Notes under the pieces: generated by a model | The model's database searches: none | Told to the model about the DNA's origin: nothing | What the model saw: the letters and a program-made list of their open reading frames with translations, nothing else | Program-made: the position numbers and the translations under genes | Assembly: GCA_026182355.1 (NCBI GenBank) | Contig: JAPFBL010001928.1 | Coordinates: forward strand, 6,279,501-6,343,500 | Source: Hermatobates lingyangjiaoensis | Lineage: Eukaryota > Arthropoda > Insecta > Hemiptera > Hermatobatidae | Reading direction: 5' to 3' | Length of the DNA: 64,000 nucleotides | Shown here: one piece after another, positions 37,715 through 50,600 of the stretch | How the letters are laid out: every line of letters begins with the position of its first letter | How positions within the stretch are numbered: position 1 is the stretch's first letter

Positions 37715-38090
37715 AGGTATTGTTTTCTTGACCACAATTTACTAATAAAAACTTTTTCTTCTTCTTGGAGTTTGGTCAGGGTTAATATATATGGAATCAC
37801 CTTTTCGCCAACGTTTCGTCTTTATTTTAAGACATCCTCAGGGCTATAAACTAACAAAAAAACAATGGACATTTGCCATATCTACTTTACAATCATCATA
37901 ACAAATTCGAAAAACTTACTTACTTTTTGAATTTGTTATGATGATTGTAAAGTAGATATGACAAATGTCCATTGTTTTTTTGTTAGTTTATAGCCCTGAG
38001 GATGTCTTAAAATAAAGACGAAACGTTGGCGAAAAGGTGATTCCGTATATTAACCCTGACCAAACTCCAAGAAGAAGAAAAATTTATTAT
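37715..38090. mobile_element. Inverted-repeat element, CGTTGG family, longest copy
   Basis: Arms of about 170 bp (37740-37905 and 37935-38085) flank a short loop. Minus copy 37813-37841 and plus copy 37996-38024 both read CTGAGGAT-GTCTT-AAAATA-AAGAC-GAAAC, so the hairpin is intact on both arms. Outside it come cgttggcgaaaaggtg and the ttggtcagggtta tail. This is the best-preserved family member. No ORF. Confidence 0.8.
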
Positions 38091-38093
38091 TAT

Positions 38094-38768
38094 TAGTAAC
38101 AAATTATTATTTTCTTTACCCATACTAAGCTGAGACCGTTGGTATTATTTATACTGTTTTTATATTATTGTGATTTTTATTTTTTTCTTTATATTATTGG
38201 CTATTGTTTTATGTGTTTCAGTTTAGAATAAATGTATTGGAAAAATGCAACATTATTTCAGTGTTGCCAAAACCAAAACTGGAATTAACAGAAGAAATGA
38301 AAAGATGAATATTTACCTACAATCCAGATCAACTCTATTGATTATTAGTAACAATTATTCGAATTTGCTTTACCCAGTACTAAGCTGAGACCGTTAGTAT
38401 TATTTATACTGTTTTTATATTATTGTGATTTTACTTTTTTTCTTATATTATTGCTATTGTTTTTGTGTCCTTCAGTGGATCAGAACCTTAAAATGTATTG
38501 GATATAAACTTGTGTTTAACATTTTATTCATACTAAGTGTTGCCAAAACCAAAACTGGAATTAACAGAAGAAATGAAAAATGAAATTTTAAATCCAGATC
38601 AACTCTTTGATATTAGGCCTTATCCGAATTGTTACAGTTACAAGGTTAATTAGTTCTGTTTAATTTTTTGTTACTTTTTTTTTATTAACCTTATTTTTGG
38701 TCCTTCGTGGATCAAACCTTAAAATCTATGATATAAACTTGTGTTTAAATTTTATTCATACTAAGGTC
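38094..38768 (+). repeat. Local tandem duplication around a Ski2 N-terminal exon
   Basis: A ~250-bp segment (38094-38344) is followed by a related copy (38345-38652) and a partial third (38653-38768). Shared landmarks are ctaagctgagaccgtt, tgttgccaaaaccaaaactg and ccttaaaat...ataaacttgtg. The copies differ by many small indels. The first copy breaks the exon frame, the second keeps it. This may be real duplication or an unresolved assembly region. Confidence 0.7.
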
Positions 38769-41700
38769 CACCAAATATATATGAGGAAGTTAAGAAATCC
38801 TTTTAAGTAATAAATTATTAATGTGAAAAGTATCTTCCTATTTAAAGTCGTATGGAGTTATATATCAAGAGTTTTAAATGGTACTTACTTTTTCCAGTCG
38901 TATGTCGTGGAAGGTGAATACGAGGAGAAGTAGAGAGTTCTTTGAGAAGTTGGATAGTAGGTAAATTTATGTCTTCATTCGTTATTACTCGACTGATGTG
39001 GTATCAATCAATGCCGAACTTAAATCTTGTTGAATATCAATATTACTACTTTTTAAAAGGTCTTTGCTATAAACTAAGAACATTTATTCTTACAGAATAA
39101 ATGTAAAATTGACCCTGTAATCAATGTTCCCTCTAAATTTTCATTTATCTGCGCACACACACAAGCTCTCTGATGAGACTAGGGACCACAGTAAGTGATA
39201 TATATATATATATATTTCTTACAGAAAAATGGTAATTTCTATGATCTTGAAATATGATCAATGAAATTAAAAAATGTCTTGTCTAAAAAACAAAACTAAC
39301 TATAGGAAGTTTTTTAAAAATACTTTACTTGCAATTTTTTTTTGTTGATTTTATTTTGTATCCTATTGAATTTAAAAAAATAATAAACTAGAAAAAAAAG
39401 CGCATTTCACGATTGTACTAAGGTTAATAACGTATGAAAAATGGTGTATTTTACTTTTCAAAATGCTATTTCATTTGTTCAAAGGTTAGACATTTTTTTT
39501 TTGGCGACTTTTGTTTTGTGCACTGGATTAGTTTTGTTGTATGCAGAGCATATGCAAGCAGTGCGCGATTGTTCATATGCGCAGCTTATAGGGAACGTTG
39601 CCGGTAATGTTCCAGTTAACAAATATATCCCTTCAATTATCCTTAGAATTGACACTTGTCGACTTTAAAACAGCTCTGAAGATGATAACCTTAATGATTG
39701 AGTGTTTGAAACAAACTATTGTTTGAAATATACTTGGGAACTTGTTCGTCCTTAGCAATTAACTAGAAACCAGTAAAATTGTCCTTGTTTGAAGACAACC
39801 AACTTATTAACGTGCATGATCATTACGGTAAACACAATTTATAAAGTTCCGAGTCAGCAGACTAATAAGAGTGCAAAAGAGACATAAGCAATTCACTTAT
39901 AAATGACTAGTTCAGAAGACATTATGAGAACTGATAACGTAATGATGTGTAATTGAATATTTTTTTAATATTAAAAATAGTGTTGACAAGTTGATCACAA
40001 AGATGTAATGTCTTCTTAATCTGTCGGTCTTTAATCTTAATCTTTAATCTTAATTAATTTTTAATCTTAATCTGTCTTTAATCTTTAAAATGATTTATTA
40101 TGTATGACCGTGTTATGAGTAAGCTGCATTCATTGCTCTGTCATCGAATGGTATAATGGTCACCTGGTATATTAATTTCACATGATATTTGATTAGTATT
40201 TACATTTGTGTTTGCATGAGTCAAAATGCAAGATTGCTGAAGGAGAAAAAATAACTATTTTGAATGCTCTTACGTCACACATTTTGAGTGCAATCATTAA
40301 TAGTTTCGTTAAATTCAGGACTTTAGTTGGTTTTTGTGTTCATTGCCTCCCCCTCTTCTCCCACGTAGGGGTAAATCCCTAGCAGCAGTTTTCTAGCGTA
40401 ATCCTCACTAGAACTGACCAATAGCTAGCCATTAGAAGTGTGGTCCAGCCCACAATTTGTGAGCTCTGAAAACGGTAATTGCTTTTCTCATAGTGGAATT
40501 CCTGGTGAACCAGAAGCTCAAACGTCCGCTCAGCCGTGGATTTAGAGCCCATCAGCAAAATAGGCTCAGCTATCGAAGTGCCTGGAACCATTCCCATAAA
40601 CGCACCACCGATAGTATTTAGTGTGTATTTGAGTGATACATCCCATCCTCGATACCAGCAGGTAAAAGGGATTTACTAATTTCTGCCTCATGTGGCAATG
40701 GCTCAGTTAAAAAGAGGAGTCTCTCCTTTGTCTTTAACCTAGGGGTACTCCTCTAGTACGATGGCCTATACTGTTGCTCATGAGCATGGCAGTGTCCTAA
40801 CAGACAGGCATATGGAAATGATGTGCCCTGCCCTTTTCTACGAAAGTGTGGGCTCATTGTTCGCCCGAGTTTTCCAGATTAGTAGTTTTCGCCTCACGTA
40901 CAGGGTATATGAGAGGTAAGCTTCCAGCGAATATAATGATGTTTTTGAGTTTCACTGCCTCGACAGCAACTGTCCCATAATTCTCCTCTTCCTCCAAGAG
41001 AGCTACTTCCTCCTCCCTAAAGCGCAATGTTACTGATATGTTTCCGATCGTGAAATATAAATACAACAGGCCAAAGGTGGAATTTTTATTTCTAGAAGGT
41101 TTCTGATATATTTCTACGAGTGGTTCCAATGCTTTTAGAACTATGTTTTCGAGTGGTTTCTATTGCTTTTTTGTAAAGTGGGTTTTTCGAATGGTCTATG
41201 AATATTTTGGAAAAAAATAGAGATGTTTGTTTGATTTCTTGTGTCTATTTATACCTTTTCTAAAAGATTTCAGTGCAGTCCACGTATATACGAGGTGTGT
41301 AAATAAAGTAGTGAGACTGATTTTTTTTAAATTTTCTATTCAAATATAAAAACAATGTGATATTGTCACCTTCAAAATAGTTCCCTTCAGAAGCCACACA
41401 GCGCTGGAGACGGTCCTTCCAATCATTGTAGCATTGCTGGAACTCGGATTCTGGAATGGCCTTCAGCTGGTCGGTTACAGCAGTTTGTATGTTTTGTAGT
41501 GTCCCGAAATGAGTTCCCTTGAGGTGATTTTTCAATCTCGGGAAGAGGAAAAAGTCACAAGGACTCAAGTCTGGTGAATAAGGAGGCTGAGGAGCAACAG
41601 GAATGTTTTTACTGGCCAAAAACTCGTTTATTGAGCTGGCAGTGTGACAGGGCGCGTTGTTGTGATGCAACACCCACTTGTCTTTGATGTTTGGCCGCAC

Positions 41701-44700
41701 ACGAAGGACTCTTCAACTGTTCCCCGATCATTCTGACTGTCAAGCGTCGATCTGAACGCACAAGGTTCCGTACTCTGTTGACATTTTCATCGGTGTTTGC
41801 ACTTGAAGGCCTTCCGCTTCGTGGTTCATCTTCAATCGACTCTCTTCCTTCTGAAAATTCCTTAAACCACCGAAAAACCTGTGCCCTTGATAAAACACGT
41901 TCTCCATAGGCCGGTTTCGGTTGCATTATGTCCAAGTCTGAAGCAAAATTTGATTGCACACCGCTGCTCAACTTTGAGGTCACTCATTTTTAAAACGCTC
42001 AAGAAAAAACCATTTCACGAAAACCAACGCTACGGACAAACAAATGACTGTGGCGAGTTCAGATTCATACTGGAGGCGCATCACACGTGCACCTGACGCT
42101 ACTCAAGGCCACGCGTCTCCATCGTTGCCAGATCGAAAGCGACGTTGCCAGTCTCACTACTTTATTTATACACCTCGTATAATATACTGCATATTCCTAC
42201 ATATACAGCTTTTGTTTTAATCAAATTAATTTTCCAACTTACATTTCAATGATTGATTAATTTTTTTCATTGTTGTTTTCGTTTCTTAATGTTATAGTGC
42301 AAACAAGATGACTCAGGGAAGGTCATTGGCATTGAAGAAGTATTTTGTCCAGTAAGTTTAGAAGTTTGGAAAGAGCCTGTTCAATTGGTTGAGGATGTTG
42401 TACCTGTAACAGGTTTAGATCGTGTTACAATATTACAAAGAGAAGAAGAGATAAAAAACCAGTTGTCCAGGAGGATGGCTTCGATTAAAAAGAGACCTCC
42501 TCAACATAAAGTTGTGTCGCTTAATCCTCATTGGACTCCAGTTGTAGAACCCCTTGATTCTGTCCAATCTAAATCTAGTTTGACAAAAGACCAAAAGAGA
42601 CAGAAGTGTCGAGGTACTTAACAATTTTTTTGTGATATTATAAAGTTTGGAATTTATTATTATTAACAATTTTCGTACTTAAGTAAAAACAAATTAATGA
42701 ATAAGTTAATTAATTACTAAGCAAGTCCCACTTGATGATGCACATTCTGCGTAACCGGCAGGGCAACTATACACTGATTCACGAGATCACTGTAAAAATA
42801 TGATAAAAATAAATTATCAAAGAAACTTGTTCTTACTCTGAGCATAATCTAATCTAAATACACTCTGATTAATCTCCAAACAGATAGACTTGGATTTATA
42901 AAATTTTGGAAGGTCATTACAGTTCTGAATTAACTAAAAGAAAAATTTAATATTTAAACTGATTAAAAATGATTATATGAGAACATAGATTCAAATTTGA
43001 GGCAAGATACTCGTATATGTTACATTGCTAGTAATCTAATGAATTATAAATTTTATAAAGTTATAAAAAAATATGGGGGTCAGGCTAGCTCAGTGGTTAC
43101 GTGCTCGCCTCTGCTGAACTGATAGGACCGGGGTTCGATCCCCACCTGGCCCTCGATTTATTCACGCGGGAGGTGAATAAATCTGAGCACGTCGTCCCTC
43201 GGAGAAGGACGTTAAACTGTCGGTCTCGAGCCTGTACGATGTCAGGTACTCGTTAAAGATCCCTACTCTAAATACACTTGAGTTAGGCAAAATTTAGGAC
43301 TCCCTTCTGTAGAATCAATCTTCATTGTGTGGTATCACAAAAGGCCAATGCTTGGTCTAAGTGTGTTCCCTTGTGGGACTGCCACTGCAACCTAACCTGA
43401 CCTATAAAAAATATAAGTATTTTTTAATATTTTAGCTGACTTTTTGAAAACCATCTTAAAGAAATTTTAATTCCCTCTCAAAACCTAAAAAATAATTCAG
43501 TATGTTTTAGTATTTGATCTAATTTTGCAATTTTGTTCAGATATGTATCAAAATATCGATACGTCATGCAGAAATAAGTGGAAGCCGGCAGTAGAGGTTT
43601 CAAGGTGGAAGCAAATTCAAGAAATCCTAGACAAGTATGGTATTGACAAGGACAAAGAACTTCGCAGGAACCAAGACGATGTTAAGTTTGTTCAAGATTT
43701 AAAAAAACTAGAGTCTATTGAAGATTATATTGAAGAAGATTTCAACATATTGGCCAATGTTCTGAATAAATTTAAGAACTATGAAAGTGATCAAGATTTC
43801 TATAATGAACTTTGGTTTGGTATTAAAGAATGGCAACCTCCTAGAGAGGAGACAGAAATCAGACGTCAAGTTTGTGAAGAAATTAGTAAATTTAATTTGA
43901 GTGTTTCTAATATAAAAGTAGAAATGAAACTTGAACTTCCTGATGAGCAAAAAATTCCAGTAAATGTTGATGAAAAAATTGAATCAATCATTAAAAAGGT
44001 GCCTGAATCAAATTTTGAAATTAGTAAATTACTTAACAATAAATTAAGACTGTTGAATCATCAAGTAAAATCATTTTTTTCAAACAATTGTAACTTCTCA
44101 ATATTGAGTCAAAACAGTATTGTAAATGATGGTTTACAATATAGTCCATCTAGTGATGAAGATTCAATTAGCTCAGAATCTAGCTCAGAGGAATTTTTAG
44201 ACGATTTAGTGAAAGATGAAGATTTATCAGAAAGTGATAAAGAAGAAGAAATGGATATTGGTAAAGAAAAAGAAGTGACCTACTACGATGATGAGGAATT
44301 AGAAAAACTTCCAAATGCTATTAGAGAAAATTGTGAAAAGAAAAATGAAATATTATCTTCTGTAAATGAGGAATATGGTTCTGATTTAAATGAATCAAGT
44401 GGCGAACTTGAAATGAGTCCTACAACATCATTTACTGACAGGAAATGGAACCCTTCACCATACTGTGTTAAGGTTCATTTACTTCCTGTATGTATATAAC
44501 ATCAAATACCTTTTATAATATATGTATTAATTCTTTTCAACAGATTTCAGATCAAATTAGAGAAAATTGCAAGGGTGAATTACATTTTCTTCAAAAAAAT
44601 TGGATTGAAAACCCAATGTTTCCGTTTTGGACTCCAACAAATTTTTATGATATTGGTAATAATAGAACTTTAGTTTTATTGTATAATTGTAGTTAATATT

Positions 44701-47645
44701 ATTATAAATATTATTTTTTTAATTTCTTAAATTTTTGATTGTGATTGAGATTGAGGATTCAGCCTATTTTTTTCAGTTCTGTCGCTCAGTAGAATTTGAG
44801 TATAGAATTTGAATTACTATAAAAGAATAACCTTCTTTAAACTATTATAATTAGTAACGTACAAAGATGTTTCCCCAGTAATGCTTTATTGACACTAAAA
44901 TCCATACTTGTAAACTGAGGTCCTTTTTTACTCTTCAAGGTCGAAAGTAAGTGTCTTATTTTTTGGATTCGGCACCAAATAGCTATTCCAAGGTAAATTG
45001 CAAAAGGAGGGGAAGGGTGCCAATGGCACGTGGCGTCACCCATCCAATTACTGACCTTAATGAAAACCTTAATTTTATTGCCCTCCTAATTTTGAAATCC
45101 TTCCCATCATTGTAGTATACTAACGGCTTCTTATATAGTGCCGAAAATCACGAGTTCTAGAAAGTAATGAATTTTAAAAAAAAAAAAAAAAAAAATAATC
45201 TGGATTGAGCTACAATCAACTTAACTGTCAGGAAGCTTATAATGAAACTTACGAATAACCAATTTAAATAATTAATGTTTGAAAGGATTATTATATGCAG
45301 TATTTTTCTTAAATTTAAAGAATATTATAAAAATTATTATTGCAGTTTTTATTAAGATATAGCTGATGTATTTTTTAACTTTTATAGAATTTAACTTTCA
45401 TGATTAGTAGTTGAATTAAAATAAAGTTGTTGCATAACCCCCCCTCTCCTCCTGTCCTTAAAGGGGATCTTAAAACCTTCAGGAGAAGTTGTAATAATGA
45501 AAAACAGTTTTCAACAATACGAATGGTTCAAGTTCTACCAAAACAGAAATGTAATAATTTTCATAGGGTATGAAAGATGTATTCTATCCTACATAAACTT
45601 AATAACTTTCCTTTACTATTCTGTTACAATTATTTCTCATCTGTCTAATTAAGCCACCCATTAGTAAAACTGTTTCACTAATGCAAAAGGAAACAAATGT
45701 GACAAGTATGTGAATAGATGTGTTTTTTCTACTTCAATAACCTTTCTTATTGATCTCTACCTCTGGATGAAAATGTTAAAATTTTTATCGTAACATAATA
45801 TCGTGAAGATATAATGATAACTTACTTGATTGTTGAACCTCGTAGCTATAAATTCTTTTCCTGTTTGTACAAAAAGTTCATTACGGTCCAGATCTATCTA
45901 TTGTATTATTATCAAAATTTTAGTACACATTCAAATAGCATCTTGAAAATATAAAAATTTTCAGTGTTATTGTAAATTAAAAATATAGAAATGTAAAGTA
46001 TGTAATAATTTATAATTTATAAACTATAATAATAAACTATATAATTATAAAATTGATCTGCTACCTACTGGATAAATCATAGTTAATAATTTGTGTATTT
46101 ACTTATTCTGAAGATAAAATGGATAAACTACTAAAAGCTCTACAAATGAAGTTTTATTCAACGTTTCGTACATGTGTCATATGGCAGAAAACACTATAAT
46201 ACAAATTATCTAATTAGTTACAAAAGTTTAGTATATAGTTTTCCTGATGATGACAAAAGTGTTCGAAAGCGTTGAATAAAACTTCATTTGTAGACTTTTT
46301 GTAATATTTTACCTCAAATGAGTAAATACCACACAATTACGTGCACAACTAATATATAAATTATATTTATAAATGTAAAATATATAGAGTAAAAAGTTTG
46401 TAGGGTAAAAACTAATGAAATGGTCTCCACATATAAAAATTTAATGGTATAAACAACGGTACACGTGTTCTTCCTCAGGCATTAACTAAATAATACAATG
46501 ACACCAGAGAGTTATCTATAGTATGAAGTAAATATAGTACAAATATTGTACTATAAGTAAATAAGTATAAAGTATAAGTATAAAGTGAATATAGTACAAA
46601 TGTTGTACTATAGATAACTCTCTGGTGTCATTGTATTTTTTAGTTAATGCCTGAGGAAGAACACTACGTGTTCGAAACGCGTTGTTTATACCATTAAATT
46701 TGTATATGTGGAGACCATTTCATTAGCTTTTTACCCTACAGTGAGTAAATACTACATAATAACTGATTGTGCTACGTTAGAAGTAAAAAGTTTACTTTAT
46801 ATTAAAATAAAGTAAACTTATAAGCGTATTATCAAACCCACTGGTAATCTGTTTGATTATATTGTGCTTTGGGTTATGTTTTTACAGTTATTTTGAAAAT
46901 GTATTCAATTTTCAAAAGGTATTTATCTCGTTCTTGAAATTTAATTATGAAATCTTCCAAAGAAATTGAAGTGTTGGAAATCTTCCATTTGGGAACAATA
47001 ACTGGTAAACATTCTGCCGAACCGGGAGATTTTTTTTTTTTTTTTGTTTGAGTCTGCTTATTTGTACCGTTATTTTCATCCATAATAATTTTTTTGTGAT
47101 GTAGTAAGTCTTCATACTTACTTTGCATACTTTGAGTATGCAGTTAAAATTACACCTAAAAATTATTTTCATAATTTTCAACAATTTTAGCCGTTGATAT
47201 GTTTAGTTATTTATTTAAGAAATATCTATGCTCAACTGTATTATAATTAAAAGTATTGTCAAAATCATGAATAATCAATTTAACTAAATGTTTTTTTCAA
47301 ATGAGGTAGTCTTCATTTTACCATTTTTACTGTAAGAGGCCGTTACGTTGATAATAATAATGATGATGATGTAACATCATTCAGATTACTACTCTTTTTC
47401 TGTCACGTATAAGACTTTATCTTTAATATGTAGTTAGATGAGGTTAGTGGTATAGCTACCCACCATTTGCTTGCATTCGTTTATTTCATTCGTAACCTTA
47501 AAGATAATGCCAAAATTCCAAATTCTAGAATTAATAGTTTAAAAGGAAAAAAATGTCTAAAAACAGGTTTTTGGCAAAAATAAAGTGACTTTTCCCTCAT
47601 GGATCGTTGCGTGGTAACAAGCAATGCTAACATCACCCACCCACC

Positions 47646-47687
<42 letters not shown>

Positions 47688-50600
47688 CATCATAAAAAAA
47701 CTTTGTAAAACTACTTTTATGACCTCAAAACATGTAATACCGTCAAAATCTCGCGATCGAATTTTTTCACCATCACTATACTTTACTTCAAAATTGCATG
47801 GAATGTTTCTTCATCATGGAAAATAAAAGTTTCTCTAAAAATACTAACATGAAAATATACGATGTCTAATATACAGTAGATAAGACAGGAATAACCATTT
47901 AACTGTTCATTTTCTTAATTATACATGTTTTTTAAATCATAGTATAAAATTGTATACATATTCTAAAATAAGTAAGAGATATTTAAAGATGGTTTATTAA
48001 TTTAAAAAAATAATATAGAGTGTATATAAATTTTTTTAGATATCTGTATTGATTATATAGAAAATTGAACAAGTTGTAATTTTTTTATTTATTTTTGTTG
48101 TATCCGGTTAGGCATCCTGTTGCACAGTGAATAGTTTATTTGCTTGATTAGTTGATTAGTTGTTACAATAATAGATACCAAAATGATTCTTCTTTTGGTA
48201 ATTGTTCATGATGCAAAACTTTTTTCCTCTTTCAGATGAAATAGAGAGAGATTTATTTGGTGATACTAATGAAGTGGAGTTTGATTTGAGTTCTTTTGGT
48301 TTTAATGAAATGGATATTATATCAGTTGAAAAGGAAAATGTTAAGGATGGTGAAAAGGTTGTTATAAAAGAAGGATTGGATGTAGTTGATGAAATTCGGG
48401 AAGCTTTACCGATTAACAAAGAGATTAATATCAGAGATAATCTGAAGATTACTACTACAACAACTCCTGAACCAAAGAAGGAGTCAGTAAAAAAAAATAT
48501 AGATCAAAAAGAGATTGGGGAAGACTCAGAGGATGAACTTGACTGCTTACTAGATGATGAAATTATGAAAATCAATTTAAAAGACTACATTACAGAAGAC
48601 ATGGAAAGCCAACAGCAAACTGAGGAGGATAAAAAAGAATTACCTAAAACTTCTTCAACCAATGTAAGTCGCCCGGTATTACTCAAGAGCCTATGTATTT
48701 TATTTTCTTCCAAATACATCAAGTCTTGAACTATAATGTATAGGTCGTAAATATTTTGGTAATAACAGTTACAGATAAAGACAATTAATTAAGAATGGAA
48801 TAAGGTGGGAAAGAAAAGAAGAATAACATTTTTTTCATTAGTGATATGTGCTTTCCGACGTTAAACCCTAATCTTTTTCTTCTGATTTTTAATTGTTCTG
48901 CCTAATTGTCTATGTATATAATTATTTTTAACACTATTTTTTTTTTATCGAGGTTTGATCTAGACTGAACCTCGATAAAAAAGAAAAATAGTGTTAAATA
49001 TATATGTGGTCGAGATAACGAAAACATTATAATTATTTTTTAAAACTATTTGCAGTAAACAAGTTAAATAAAAATCAGCGTGTAAAGCAGAGTATGAAAT
49101 TTTAAAATGAAAATTTTCAAACAGAATGCTGTGAGTGACTCTGAGAGGAATGTTACTGGATGGAAAATTTTAGTCTCATTTAAGAAATTTCATACTCTTA
49201 GTTTGTATGCATATTTATACTTGTAAGGTACATAATTTAGAGGCTAAGGTAACCAGCCCAGTGGCTTCCACGCTTACTTTTGTACTGGTAGATCCGCAGT
49301 TTAATACTCATTCAGGCCCTGGATTTTTTGTTTCATGGGAGGTGAAAAAATCTTACCACATCCTCTTGGAAAGGACATTCTGCTGATATCTAGTCTGTAC
49401 GATATCAGATACTCGTTAAAGATTCCTCTTCTAAATACATTTGAGTTAGGCAAAATTTAGGACTTCTGATGTAGAATCATTAGAGAGGTACCTTGTAGAA
49501 TCAGCGTCTGAAGAGTAGCTTTCTAGAATACCAGTTCAATCCCATCCCTAAAAAAAAAAGAAAAGTTTAAATAAGAGTTTGTTAACTCTACAGTTATTAG
49601 AGTATCGGGACGGAAAATTAACAGATTAATTTACTTATCTAAGTCAGTGATTATTAAGTATTATTATGAAGTAGGTAATTTTTAATGATATACTTTCAAA
49701 AACTACTTGTAATTGGAGTTTTGTAATTCTGTATTCCAAAGTTTGCATTAAGACTGAAACTGCTATAAACTATTAGAAAAAGACACAATCTTACCTCTCA
49801 CTTTGTAGTAATAGCTTAACTGGTTACTAACTTGCTCCATTGTTAAGAGCAAACTTAATGTTTCTTTGGAACATTATTCAACCATACAAGTAACATTCAG
49901 TTTGTCTTGATGATGGACTATGTCCGAAACGGCCGGGTTATGAGATGAGCGTACGAACTCGGTGTACTTGGCAAAAAATGTTTTTAACATTTTTCTGGTA
50001 CAAATGGTAATATTATACTAGTTATTATTTTATTTGTACGGATAAGCAACTTTATATTATTGTTTTTATTACTCATACGTTAGGTTAGGTTGCAGTGGTA
50101 CTCCCACAAGGTAACACACGTTGGTCAAGCATTGGCCCTTTGTGATACCACACAATGATGATTGATTATACAGTGGGAATCCTACATTTTGCCTAACTCA
50201 AGTGTATTTAGAGTAGAGATCTTTAACGAGTGCCTGACATCGTACAGGCTCGGGACCGACGCTTTAACGTCTTTCTCCGAGGACTCAAATTTATTCACCT
50301 CCCGCGTAAATAAATCGAGGGTCAGGTGGGGATCGAACCCCGGTCCTATCAATTCAGAGGCGAGTACGTTAACCACTGAGCTAACCTGGCCCCCTTTATA
50401 ATATTGTAATAATATGTCAATTTTTGATTTTAGAATGAAGTAAGAAGAGGATCCCAGTTGAATCCTAATGTAATTTATCAAGGTCTAGCTGGAAGGATTC
50501 AAGAAAAAGAGAAATATACGATTCTTTTAGATAGTTCATCAAATTTTGACATCGCAGGAGTTATACCTAAACTTGCATTGGAACATGACTTAAGATTGGA

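Noticed and set aside
37996..38024. Calling the module a classical hammerhead ribozyme
   Set aside because: Most copies have one extra base between CTGAnGA and the stem, and I could not place convincing stems I and III with a cleavage site. Reported only as hammerhead-like.
38898..38960. Possible helicase exon reading [15 protein letters not shown]
   Set aside because: The acceptor looks good and there is faint similarity to the Ski2 RKWQRKTDPW segment, but the phase does not fit its neighbours (AAG then gttaat is phase 0).
43075..43150. tRNA gene
   Set aside because: A and B boxes are present, but the acceptor stem and anticodon arm cannot be formed, and the sequence continues into a SINE body seen in other copies.
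47599..47826. Thr-His repeat frame
   Set aside because: It is the (CA)n microsatellite read in one frame.
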